In this document: positions 1 to 10,007 of the stretch, one piece after another
Layout: every line of letters starts with the position of its first letter
Numbering within the stretch: position 1 is the first letter of the stretch
Assembly (NCBI GenBank): GCA_030737835.1
Contig: JAUJYN010000027.1
Coordinates: 372,001 to 436,000 of the forward strand
Length of the DNA: 64,000 nucleotides
Direction of reading: 5' to 3'
DNA from: Acorus gramineus
Lineage: Eukaryota; Streptophyta; Magnoliopsida; Acorales; Acoraceae
Notes under the pieces: generated by a model
Databases searched by the model: none
What the model saw: only the letters and a program-made list of their open reading frames with translations
Told to the model about the DNA's origin: nothing
Position numbers and translations under genes: made by a program

Positions 1-519
1 GGTTATCGTGCATGTAGTTCATGTACATAACTAAGATATAATTCCCCTGGATATATATGCGCATGTTAAAACTGATTAGGCCTATCTGAAATAGGCGTGG
101 GTATGACCCGTTGTCGGGTTGTACCTTATTAGTTAGAGCGCTAGCGATGTAATCGCCCCCGTGCATCCGAGAGATGCACTCGTTTGGAATTCAGGAGAAT
201 TCATTATCTTATCGGTTTTGTTAAGCCGGTAGTTGTGGCATTAAGCTAGGCCTACCCGTGCTAGGCGTGTATATGAACCGCCTGTTGGGTTATGTGCCTT
301 GGGATTATTTCTAAGTGAGAGCAGAGGCAACCCCCCCCCCTTTGTGTCCGAGCGACGCAACCGCGTGGGAGTGCAATAGTATTCGACTATCATCGATATG
401 TGATTATCGAGAGTAGTTGTTTTTCCATTGGGTTCGCTTTGCAAAAATGGAGTGTTTCCTCCCAATGTCGTCTGTGTTGAAATGGCCCGGGTTGTAGCTG
501 TCCTGACTGAGGGCCCCCA
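1..519 (+). repeat. Type III LTR fragment, copy 1
   Basis: The window opens inside a long terminal repeat. Its sequence matches 4093-4600 with about six substitutions and one C-run length difference by eye. It also matches the reverse strand of D2 at about 46970-47460. It holds no gene; the 74-codon frame on the minus strand is an artefact. It stops at 519/520, where a type II LTR terminus starts. Parentage off the left edge is unknown. Confidence 0.8.
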
Positions 520-563
520 TGTTGTGCCTGTGTCATTTGGAGAACTATAATTTAAAATTTGGG
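520..563 (+). repeat. Type II LTR 5' terminus stub (44 bp)
   Basis: It begins TGTTGTGCCTGTGTCATTTGG, the same start as element E's LTR at 4607 and 21305. After 44 bp it runs into a type I LTR lacking its first three bases. Both partners contain TATATA at the join, which suggests microhomology-mediated joining. The rest of this type II LTR is missing here. Confidence 0.7.
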
Positions 564-1107
564 TTATATATGTGTCACTTTTATCCTTCTGGTCACCATT
601 GGAACATTCTGGCAGTTTTTCAGCTTTTTCATTTTTCGATCAGAACCGCTAAAATTTTGGACTGTTAGCTATCGTTTTGAGCTTGAGGTCTCTGATTGAA
701 AATCTAACTGCATATTATGTGTCCTGGTGCCATTTCAAGCCACTCACGAAAATTTCATCGAATTCTGGTAACGTTTCAGAATTTCACAGTTCCGAAGCGT
801 ATCCGGGTTTTGACCGAGCGAGAAGTCATCGGGTGTTATATATGTGTCACTTTTAACCTTCCGGTAACCATTGGGACATTCTGGCAGTTTTTTGGTTTTT
901 TTCTTTTTTCGATCGGAACCGCTAAAATTTTGGACTCTTAGCTATCACGCTGAGTTTGAGGACTCCGATTGAAAATCTAACTGCATATTATGTGTCCTGG
1001 TGCCATTTTAAGCCACTCACGAAAATTTCATCGAATTCCGGTAACGTTTCAGAATTTCACAGTTCCGAAGCGTATCCGGGTTTTGACCGAGCGAGAAGTC
1101 ATTGGGA
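564..1107 (+). repeat. Tandem duplication of the LTR 5' end (~270 bp x2)
   Basis: The first ~270 bp of the type I LTR occur twice in direct tandem, 564-833 and 834-1107. The second copy restarts at TGTTATATATGTGTC. The distal halves, from the CTAACTGCATATTATG block onward, are nearly identical. The proximal halves are clearly more diverged, so later gene conversion or a composite origin is possible. Confidence 0.8.
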
Positions 1108-1286
1108 GACTTGACTTGGTCAAGGTGGGCCCATGACTTGGTCAACTCCTTTGGATTTTAATGTGGCTGGGTTGACTAGGATCAAACCTCACCTAAGTGC
1201 ACTTAAACCTCACTGATCCAAGCCTAAACCTAATTAATTAGCCTTAAGCTAAGTGTGGGTGTGAGAGTGTGTGGTGTGTGTGTGAG

Positions 1287-1296
1287 TATAATAAAA
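1287..1296 (+). promoter_or_regulatory. Putative LTR TATA box
   Basis: TATAATAAAA lies about 130 bp upstream of the first intron-like donor of this LTR. It is in the same relative position as the TATA-like boxes of the C, B and J LTRs. This is a prediction by motif and position only. Confidence 0.4.
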
Positions 1297-2747
1297 TCCC
1301 ACGACTACAAACAGCCCTCCTATTCATCATCTTCTCCAAATTTCTCTCTCTCTCCCTCTCTTTAATCCCCATTAAGACCTAGTTCAAGTGGTTGAAACCA
1401 AAAACCCTAAGAAGAGAAAAGATAGGTATTGTCCCGATCTATCTTCCGGTGGTCTCGGATTCGAGTTCCCTCTTGTGTGACCCCCTCTCATACCCTCTTT
1501 TCTCCTCTGTTTTCAGCCTTGCTTTGGCTGAGTGGAGATCTTGGTGGTGGTGGCCTTGGAGGTGGTGTTTCGGTGCGCGAAGAGCACCCGTTCTTCCTCC
1601 CCTTCCTTTCCTCTCCTTGGGTGAGTTTCCTTTCCTTCCTTTCTTGTTTAGATGCTTGATTAGGAGGTGTTTTTGGGTATGTATGGCTTTCATGGTGGTT
1701 TTGGTGGCTGTCTGTGGCGGTTGGGGTGGTTGTGCCGGCTCGGGTGTGCGAGCTCATCGGGCCTACGCGCGCAGGCAGGCAGGCAGGGCAGGCAGAGCAG
1801 GCTGGCAGGGCATGCGCGTGTGCGCACGGGAGTGCGCACGGGCGAGCGCGCGGGTGCTGCGCAGGGGGCGCAGTGCGTGCTGTGCGCGCGGGGCCGCGTG
1901 CGGGTGCTCCGCGCTGGGCGCCGTGCGGGGGCGTGTGCGCGGAGCGCTGCGCAGAGGCGCAATGCGTGCTGTGCGTGCGGGAGGCGAGCGGGTGGTGTGC
2001 GGGTGCTGTGCAGGGGGCGCAGTGAACGCAGGGCGAGCGGGGAGTGCATGCGGGGCGCTGCGCTGGGATGCAGTGCGGGCGGGTGTGCGCGTGAGGCGCT
2101 GCGCTGGGGCGCAGTGCGCGCGGGTGCATCCGGGGGCTCGACGCGCGGTGCGCACGGTGGCGTGTGCGTGCGTCCGAGCGTGCGGAGTGTCTGGGCTTGC
2201 GAGCTGGAACGTGGCTGTGCGCCCGGGGCGGGTGGCCGTGCGTACGGCTGCCCGGGGGTTCGGGAGTGAGTCGGGGTGCTCGGACTCGCGTGCGTACAGG
2301 CCGTATGTACGCTTGTCCGAGTGTTGGGTATTTTAGTGTATTTTTGTATATAATTGTGTATTTTACTCACCGAGTTGATTACCCTGTCTTGCAGATCTTG
2401 ATGCACGGTCACGCGATGACCCGGGCATTGGTGAGTGGGACAATCCAACCCAGTAGGGAGGCGCTATATGCACTTGGGCGTATACCGTCCTCCCCTGGGG
2501 CACCATAGTTTAATATTAACTTGTATAATATGTAATCTATGCAAGCATGATTAATATGTAGTATGCATGCTACCCTAGACCGTGTATGTTAGGGACTTGC
2601 ACCCTTAGCATATGTGTAAGAGCCATGCATCCTGTCACCATGTTCTCATGCTAGGAAGCCTCGACCTATGCATGTGTCCTATTAGTTTAATTTATTAAAT
2701 TAAATGTGAACTTATGGTATTTTAGCATGCCTTAGGGAATATTATAA

Positions 2748-2865
2748 GGGGCCTTGCGAGGTCAACATTGAGACCCGGGCTAGGGTACTCCGTGTTCCTT
2801 GTTTGGTTGTCGGGATATCCTATATCGGGACCTCATGGTGCCCTCCCAAGGTTTCTTTTCCCGAT
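2748..2865 (+). mobile_element. MITE-like module, copy 1
   Basis: A ~115-118 bp insert starts GGGGCCTTGCGAGG and ends CCAAGGTTTCTTTTCCC. It is flanked on both sides by AATATTATAA (2738-2747 and 2866-2875). The same LTR position in E and A lacks it and reads gaatattataacc. The ends carry imperfect inverted similarity: CCTTGCGAGG at one end and CCTTGGGAGG, read in reverse complement, at the other. It encodes nothing. It was probably a small non-autonomous DNA transposon with a 9-10 bp target duplication. Confidence 0.65.
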
Positions 2866-3794
2866 AATATTATAACCTCGTTATTATATTATGTGTCTCC
2901 CCGCATCTTAGTTATGCGCCCTGGAGGAATTCTGAAGAATTTATGACATTTATAAGTTGAGATCGGTGTTGGTGGATCCGAGTGGATCGTATGCGTATGG
3001 ATAGGCTGTTTCTTTTCCCTTCGTTGGATCCGTATAGAGACTGCCCCAGCGTTAGACAGGCCTTCCTGACAGAGGGCTCCCATCAGTAGGCACCTCCTGA
3101 TTTGGGTTCGGACTGTGCTGAATTGTGGGAACGGACCAGGCGGTCTACGGAGTAGAGGAGAGACTATCGGTGGACCAAGGGTGATTAACAGCCTAGTCAG
3201 TCCCAATATCCTATGTCACCTATTTGGAGGGTGAGGGTGAGGGTGTGGTGGGTCGGCGATGTTGCGACCCACTGGATTTGTGTATTTCCTGCCACTTTAG
3301 AGGCTTTGAATAATTTTGATGTTAATATGAATTGTGATGCATGGGTTGTGCTATTCACTGAGCGTGTGGCTCACCCCTCGCATAATTTTTCTCCAGTTAT
3401 CACTGAGTCGGACTTGAAGGAGGAGCTCCCCGAGAGACTTCATCAGTAGCGGAGCAGCGCCATGTCCCGCGAGTGTTAGAGGCCATCAGCATCCTTTTTT
3501 ATTGTATGTATTATATTTTCTGTGCTTGGGCACCCGTTTGTATATTATTTGGATGTATTGTGTATATTTGGCTCTCACAGGACAGTTGATTATGTATCGA
3601 GTCTGTAATGTGTTTTGATTACAGATTCAGTCTTTTAGCTTCCGCTATTTGTGTATATATCATGTCAGCCTCCTTGTTGTCTGTGTTGTCATTTTAACTG
3701 TTTGTTTAGGGTATGTTATTGACCTCCTGTATAAACTGCTGATATCATGTATACACTTGCCACGTCCCTGGGACGGCCGCCCTGGGGCGTGACA

Positions 3795-4606
3795 CTAATG
3801 GGGCAAGGCTATGACCAATTTCATGAGATGATGATCTCTCTCGCCCTCTCTCTCTGCACGAACTGAGTACGTAGATGCAATTTCCTACTCGACTCAGGTT
3901 CGTTTGGAATATTGGCATGCACCTTTTAGTGCGCGAGATTTGCGCTTGACCCATACCTTTTAAGTTGGTGATATCCAACGCATGCTTAAGTTAGGCCTTG
4001 TGCGCTTATGTGATTAATGGCCATGTATGCATGTTGTATGATTTATTATGATGTAAATTCATGTTAGGGAGTATCCCTATAATTATTTGATAGGTTATCG
4101 TGCATGTAGTTCATGTACATAACTAAGATATAATTCCCCTGGATATATATGCGCATGTTAAAACTGATTAGGCCTATCTGAAATAGGCGTGGGTATGACC
4201 CGTTGTCGGGTTGTACCTTATTAGTTAGAGCGCTAGCGATGTAATCGCCCCCGTGCATCCGAGAGATGCACTCGTTTGGAATTCAGGAGAATTCATTATC
4301 TTATCGGTTTTGTTAAGCCGGTAGTTGTGGCATTAAGCTAGGCCTACCCGTGCTAGGCGTGTATATGAACCGCCTGTTGGGTTATGTGCCTTGGGATTAT
4401 TTCTGAGTGAGAGCAGAGGCAACCCCCCCCCCCCTTTGTGTCCGAGCGACGCAACCGCGTGGGAGTGCAATAGTATTCGACTATCATCGATATGTGATTA
4501 TCGAGAGTAGTTGTTTTCCCATTGGGTTCGCTTTGCGAAAATGGAGTGTTTCCTTCCAATGTCGTATGTGTTGAAATGGCCCGGGTTGTAGCTGTCCTGA
4601 CAGAGG
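3795..4606 (+). repeat. Type III LTR K, first visible segment
   Basis: This is the mid-portion of a type III LTR. It matches the reverse complement of D2 at about 46970-47760, including the ctctctcgccctctctctctg tract and the paired GAATTC hairpin. It is interrupted by element E at 4606/4607, where AGAGG (4602-4606) is the left target duplication. It resumes at 24660. No coding sequence was seen. Confidence 0.85.
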
Positions 4607-7600
4607 TGTTGTGCCCGTGTCATTTGGAGCAATATGATTGAAAATTTGGGTATATAATTTTTTTTCCTGGAAGTTATGTATTCCTGATTTAGTATTTGGA
4701 TTTGATTTTGTTAAAACCAAGATGAAGAGGTTTAAATATGAGTTTACGCTGAGATGTCCAGTTTTGAGTTAGCTTTCGTACAGAAGTGGAATTAGATCAA
4801 CTGGATTCTTGTAGAAAAAGTTATGGGTATTTTTCCAAGTATACCCCGGGGAGGGAAATTCTGGCAGCAGCCCTGCTCTATGTTTAGCTCTAATTTTGGA
4901 ATAGCTGGAGAGATTATTTGATCTTGGCATGAACATGAAAGTTGTAGATAATCTTCTTGGCTTTCCAACGGACTTGGAATTGTGCAATTCGGAGCTATAT
5001 CGAGGAAGTTATGGCTGTTCCAGTGAAGCATGCGCAGAATTTTTAGTCAAAGGGCGACTAGGTCATTCCATCCTTTTTAGATATTTGTGTGCAACAAATA
5101 TCTCCTCTCTCTCTCTCTCCCTCTCACTTCCACGCCTACATCTTGAGCTCCCTTTCTCTCTTTCACACACAAAGCCCCCCAAGTGTTTGCTTAAATGTCC
5201 CAATGAGAAGAAGAGAAGGAGGAGGTGATGGAAGAAGAGAAGGTTGTGCTTATGTGTTGTTGTTGTTTGTTCTCCCTTCTCTCAAGCTCCCCCTCATGAT
5301 CCTTCCCCCCTGATTTTCAGCTGAAGAGGAGGCTGAGGAGAGGCTGAAGGAGGGTGTTGGTCGTGGCGGTTGAGGTGGTCGCGGGTGCGTCGAGGGCCCC
5401 CGAACCTCCCCCTTTCTTTCCCTTCCAAAGGTGAGCCTTTCCCCTTCTTTTCTTGATTTTTATGGCTTAGGGTTGGTTGGGAGGGTCATGCATGTTGGGT
5501 AGATGTGTTAGGGTGTGTGTGAGGGGTTGGGAAGGGTTAAAAAGGGGTTAGGAGGGGCTGGGCGCGCGCTGGGCGCAGTCTGCGTGCGTGGGCGTGCAGG
5601 CGTGCGCAGGCAGGCGCTGGCTGGCGCGCAGATGCGCGCGGGCGCGTGCGCGCGAGTGCACGGGTGCGCGCGGAGTGGGTGCGCGGGTGCACGAGGGTGC
5701 TGGCGCGAGCGCGAGTGTGCGCGCGCGGAGCAATGCGCCTGGCATGTGCCTTGGCGCGGGGCTGGGGACCAGTGCGCGCGCGCGCGTGCTGGGGCGTGCG
5801 CGGGGTGCTGCGCGAGGGCGCGTGAGCTGGACGCGCAGTGCGCGCGGGCGTGCGCGAGCGTGCGGCAGCGCGTCTGGGCGTGCGGGCACGTTAGTGCGCA
5901 GATGGTGTTGGGGTGCGTGCGTGCGTGCGTGCGTGCGCATTCGTGCGTGCGCGTGCGGGGGGGCCATGTGTGTGGCTGCCCGAGGGTTCGGGTAGGTGTC
6001 GGGGCACTCGGACTCGCGTGCGTACGTGCGTGCTCGCATGCGAGCGTGTCCGTATGCATGCTTGTCCGAGTATTGGGTATTTCTAATAATTTCTATGTGT
6101 AAATTGTGTTGTTACTCACCAAATTCGATGCCCCTACCTTGCAGATCTCGTCGGATGGGATGCGCGAGGTCCCGGGTTATAAGGTGAGTGGTTTGATTCC
6201 AATCCCCCCCCCCTCTCTAGGGATGCGCTCGACCCGCATAGACGCGCGTCGCGCATCGATGGGGCCCCCTAGCTATAATATGTAAATACTATGTAATGCA
6301 TGTTATAATATGATGAAACCATGCCATATTAGACCTTGTATGCTAGGGATATGCATCCATATACCATGTATAGAGGCCCATACATGCCTAGACACCATGT
6401 CCCTTGATTTGAAAGCCCCGACCTACGCATGTTTCCCATTTTGTTTAAATTTATTTAAATCAAATGTGATTATATTGTTGTAAGCATGCCTTAGAGAATA
6501 TTATAACCTTGTTGTTATAAAATATGTTTCCCCGCATCTTAGTTATGCGCCCTGGAGGAATTCTTGAGAATTCATGACATTAGTAGTGTTAGAAATCGTT
6601 GTCGACGGATCCAACAGGATCGTACGCGCGTGAGTAGGCTGTCTTCTCCTTTTTGTTGGATGCGATGTAGGAACTCCCCGGCGTTGGCTGTACCTGACAG
6701 AGGGCTCCCGTCCGTAGGTACCTCCGATGTGTCGGACAGTACTGATAGCGGGAGTGGACTAGGTGGAGGCTACGAGGGTGGGAAAGGGCTACCGGGTGGA
6801 CCAGGGGTGGAGAGCGGTCTAGTCTGTCCCAAAAGACCCATGACACCCCAAAAAGGGTGAGCGTGGGGTGGATCGGCGATGTTACGACCCTCTAACTTGT
6901 GTAGTTACTCCCGTATAGGGACTATGACTACTTTAAGGTTAATATGAGTGTGTTGATTGTTGTTATGCCTGTGTTTGATATCTCGATAAGCGAGTATCGA
7001 GAGTGGTTGTTTTCCATTGGGTTTCGCTTTGCGAACATGGGATCGTTCTCCCCTTCGTTGGATCCGATGTAGGAACTCCCCGGCGTTGGCTGTACCTGAC
7101 AGAGGGCTCCCGTCCGTAGGTACCTCCGATGTTATATATGTGTCATTTTTAGCCTTCTGGTAACCATTGGAGCATTCTGGCAGTTTTTCAACTTTTTCGT
7201 TTTTCGATCGGAACCGCTAAAATTTTGGACTTTTACCTATCATCTTGAGCTTGAGGACTCCGATTGAAAATCTAACTGCATATTATGTGTCCTGGTGCCA
7301 TTTTAAGCCACTCACAAAAATTTCATCGAATTCCGGTAACGTTTCAGAATTTCGTAGTTCCGAATTGTATCCGGGTTTTGACCGAGCGAAAAGTCATTGG
7401 GAGCCTTGACTTGGTCAAATTTGACCTTTGACTTGGTCAATGGGTTTTGGTTTTTAGTGTGGTTGGGTTGACTAGGGTCAAAGTACAGTTAGACCTAACT
7501 AAACCTAGATTAACCTAATTTGTTTTTCACTAAGTGTGTGGTGAGTGTGTGAGTGTGTGTGTGGTGTGTGTGTGGGGACTTTAAGTCCACGCCTAGGCAT

Positions 7601-8039
7601 AGTAAATGCCCTATTCATCTTCTTCTCGACCAAAAGCTCTCTCTCATCTTCTCTCTTTTTCCACCATATGACCTAGTAGGGGTGGTTAAAATAAAAAACC
7701 CTAGAAGGAGAAAAGCAAGGTATTGTCCCGATCTATCCATCCATGGTTTCATTTTCGAGTTTCCTCATGTGTGACCCCCTCTCATAGCCTCTTTTCTCCC
7801 CTGTTTTCAGCCCTTCCTTGGCTGAGTGGAGATCTAGGTAGTGGTGGTCTTGGAGGTGGCGAATCGGTGCGCGAAGAGCACCCGTTCTTCCTCCCCTTCC
7901 CTTCCTCTCCTTGGGTGAGTTTCTTTCCTTCCTTTTCTTCTTTAGATGCATGTAAGGAGGTGTTTTTTGTTATGCATGGCTGTTGGGTGGTTGGAGGGGG
8001 CTGTTAGAGGTTGTTGGAGGTGTTAGGGTTGGCTCGGGT

Positions 8040-8500
8040 GCATGCGGGCTCACCGGCGCGCGTGCGAGCGAGCCTGCGTGCGCAGGAAGGCAGGCGCAAG
8101 CAGGCGAGCTGCGGTCAGGCGCGCTGGGCGCATGCTGTCAGGCTCGCTGGGCGCGTGCGGTTGGGCGCGCTGGGCGCAGTGCACGGCGTGCGCGCGGAGC
8201 GCTGCGCAGGGGCGCGTTGCGAGCAGTGTGCGCGGGGAGGCGAGCGGGCGTGCGCGCGGGGTGCTGCGCGGGGGAGCAGTGCGTGCGGGTGTGCGCGCAA
8301 GGTGCTGCGCTGGGGTGCAGTGCGCGCGGGTGCACCCGGGGCTGGACGCGCGGTAGCGGGTTTGGGCGTGCGAGCAGAGGCGCGGCAGCGGGTTTGGGCG
8401 CGCGGGCTGGGGCGCGGCAGTGTGCCCGGGGCTCGTGCGTGCGTGCGCGTGCGGGTGGCCGTGCGCATGGCTGCCTGGGGGTGCCGGGAGTGAGTCGGGG
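8040..8500 (+). repeat. CpG-dense hairpin array within the LTR intron
   Basis: An extremely CG-rich stretch is built from degenerate units such as GCGCTGCGCTGGGGCGCAGTG, in which TGCGC and GCGCA can pair. Equivalent blocks lie at about 1740-2280, 5540-5990, 15600-16090, 22260-22640, 27070-27560, 30640-31530, 36930-37830, 44780-45240, 53020-53290, 59350-59490 and 63230-63790. They are always between the second donor and the CTTGCAG acceptor. Long open frames in all six frames are a composition effect, not genes. Confidence 0.8.
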
Positions 8501-9451
8501 CACTCGGGCTCGCGTGCGTACGGGCCGTATGTACGCTTGTCCGAGTGTTGGGTATTTTTAGTGTATTTTTGTATGTATTGTGTATTTTACTCACCGTGTT
8601 GAATACCCTGTCTTGCAGATCTTGACGGACGGTCACGCGACGACCTGGATATTGGTGAGTGGGACAATCCAACCCAGTAGGGAGGCGTATATGTTCTTAG
8701 GCGTGTATCGTCCTTCCATGGGGCACCATAGTTTAATATTAACTTGTATAATATGTAATCTATGCAGGCAAGATTGTTATGTAGTATGCATGCCACCCTA
8801 GACCTTGTATGTTAGGGACTTGCACCCTTAGGATATGTGTAAGAGCCATGCATCCTGATACCATATTTTGATGCTTGGAAGCCTTGACCTATGCATGTTC
8901 CCATTTAGTTTAATTTATTTAAATCAAATGTGAGTTATTTAGTAATGAGCATGCTTAGTGAATATTATAACCATGGGTTATAATACAGGCTTCCCCGCAT
9001 CGTAGTTATGTGCCCTGGAGGAATTCGCAAGAATTCATGACATTTAAATTGTTAGGAAGATGTTCCCGACGGATCCGATTGGATCGTGTACATGTGGGTA
9101 GGCTGTTTCTGTTCCCTTCGTTGGATCCGTATAGAGATTGCCCCAGCGTTAGAAAGGCCGTCCTGACAGAGGGCTCCCAGCAGTAGGCACCTCCTGATTT
9201 GGTTTCGGACTGTGCTGAATTGTGGGAGTAGACCAGGCGGGCTACGGAGTGGAGGAGAGACTATCGGTGGACCAAGGGTGATTAACAGCCTAGTCAGTCC
9301 CAATAGCCGTGTCACCTATTGGAGGGTGAGGGTGAGGATGTGGTGGGTCGGCGATGTTACGACCCACTGGATTGTGTAGTTCCTGTCACTATGAGGCTTT
9401 GAATAATTTTATGGTTAATATGAATTGTGATGCACGGGTTGTGCTATTCAC

Positions 9452-9466
9452 TGAGCGTGTGGCTCA
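9452..9466 (+). other. Conserved 15-nt stem-loop before the last acceptor
   Basis: TGAGCGTGTGGCTCA forms a 5-bp stem with a 5-nt loop about 20 bp upstream of the TTCTCCAG acceptor. The same stem with changed loop bases occurs at 3359, 17037, 18158, 24240, 25376(-), 25856(-), 29253(-), 35556(-), 43554(-), 49957 and 60483. The unrelated LTR G has a relaxed form at 55529. The stem is kept while the loop is GTGTG in type I and TTGTA in E and K. Confidence 0.7.
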
Positions 9467-9892
9467 CCCCTCGCTTATTTTTCTCCAGTTATCACTGAGC
9501 CGGATCTGAAGGAGGAGCTCCCCGAGGGACTTCAGCAGTAGAGGAGCAGCGCCACATTCCCGCGAGTGTTAGAGGCTATCAACATCCCTTTTTGATTGTA
9601 TGTATATATTTCCGTGCTTGGGCACCCGTTTGTATTGTATTTGGATGTGTTTGTGTATATTGGCTCTCACAGGACAGTTGATTATGTATCGAGTCTGTAA
9701 TATGTTTTTGAATTACAGACTCAGTCTTTTAGCTTCCGCTATTTGTGTATATATCATGTCAGCCTTGCTTTTGTTTGTGTTGTCATTTTAGCTGTTGTTT
9801 AGAGTATGTTATTGACCTCCTGTATAGACTGCTGATATCATATATACACTTGCCGCGTCCCAGGGACGGCCGCCCTGGGGCGTGACAAAAGT

Positions 9893-9904
9893 TGGTATCA
9901 GAGC
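9893..9904 (+). other. Primer binding site of element A
   Basis: TGGTATCAGAGC lies five bases after the LTR end. It is the classic complement of the 3' end of plant initiator methionine tRNA, which primes minus-strand DNA synthesis. Confidence 0.95.
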
Positions 9905-10007
9905 CTGGTCCTGTCAGAGCCAATTGTCTTCTTTTTCGTAGAGATGAGTCCTAGGATTTCTATATGAGTATTCTGATCCTAGTGTCTGGTTTTCTTAGGT
10001 TGCTGAT

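Larger units (their letters stand above)
564..3794 (+). mobile_element. Type I chromovirus LTR, recombinant solo copy
   Basis: A single type I LTR of about 3.2 kb that ends GGGGCGTGACA and has no primer site or coding region after it. The left flank is a type II LTR start. The right flank begins ctaatggggc, which in D2 is the middle of a type III LTR. The flanks do not belong to one target site and there is no 5-bp duplication, so this is not a simple solo LTR. It fits recombination between two type I LTRs at different sites. Internal landmarks: exon-like blocks at 1517-1620, 2395-2430 and 3397-3449, a CpG block at about 1740-2280, and a MITE-like insert at 2748. Confidence 0.8.
7720..9541 (+). 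other. Intron/exon-like leader module inside the LTR
   Basis: The junctions seen are: donor AAG|GTATTG at 7720, acceptor TTTTCAG ending 7810, exon 2 at 7811-7914 (104 bp), donor TTGG|GTGAGT at 7915, acceptor CTTGCAG ending 8618, exon 3 at 8619-8654 (36 bp), donor GTGAGT at 8655, acceptor TTCTCCAG ending 9488, and exon 4 at 9489-9541, ending in TAG. In one frame across the last junction, exons 3 and 4 of the family read DLDGRSRDDPGI then VITEPDLKEELPEGLQQ-stop. Exon lengths and junctions recur in other LTRs here. Exon 2 of this copy has an in-frame TAG, and no conserved ATG is evident. Transcription and splicing are inferred, not shown. Confidence 0.5.
7130..9887 (+). repeat. Element A 5' LTR (2758 bp)
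   Basis: It starts TGTTATATATGTGTC and ends GGGGCGTGACA directly before the primer site. Compared with the 3' LTR it keeps ~146 bp near its start that the 3' copy has lost. It contains the exon/intron-like series described at 7720-9541, a CpG block at about 8040-8500, a GAATTC-GCAA-GAATTC hairpin near 9021 and a GGGTGAGGGTGAGG tract near 9325. Apart from that it carries no ORF I would support. Confidence 0.92.

Noticed and set aside
834..1107. A separate full LTR insertion starting at 834
   Set aside because: No target duplication or LTR end is found for the 564-833 part. It stops exactly where the second copy restarts, so tandem duplication is simpler.
1392..2336. 314-codon frame starting MKPKTLRREK
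   Set aside because: It reads through the presumed introns and the CpG array of the solo LTR. The equivalent frame is not kept as one unit in the other LTRs.
7125..7129. Host gene interrupted by the insertions
   Set aside because: All flanks examined are other LTRs, pol or the Tat-lineage element. No non-transposon exon was recognised anywhere in the window.
9893..9904. tRNA-like matches at the primer sites
   Set aside because: Only the 12-nt complement of the tRNA 3' end is present; no tRNA gene fold surrounds any of them.
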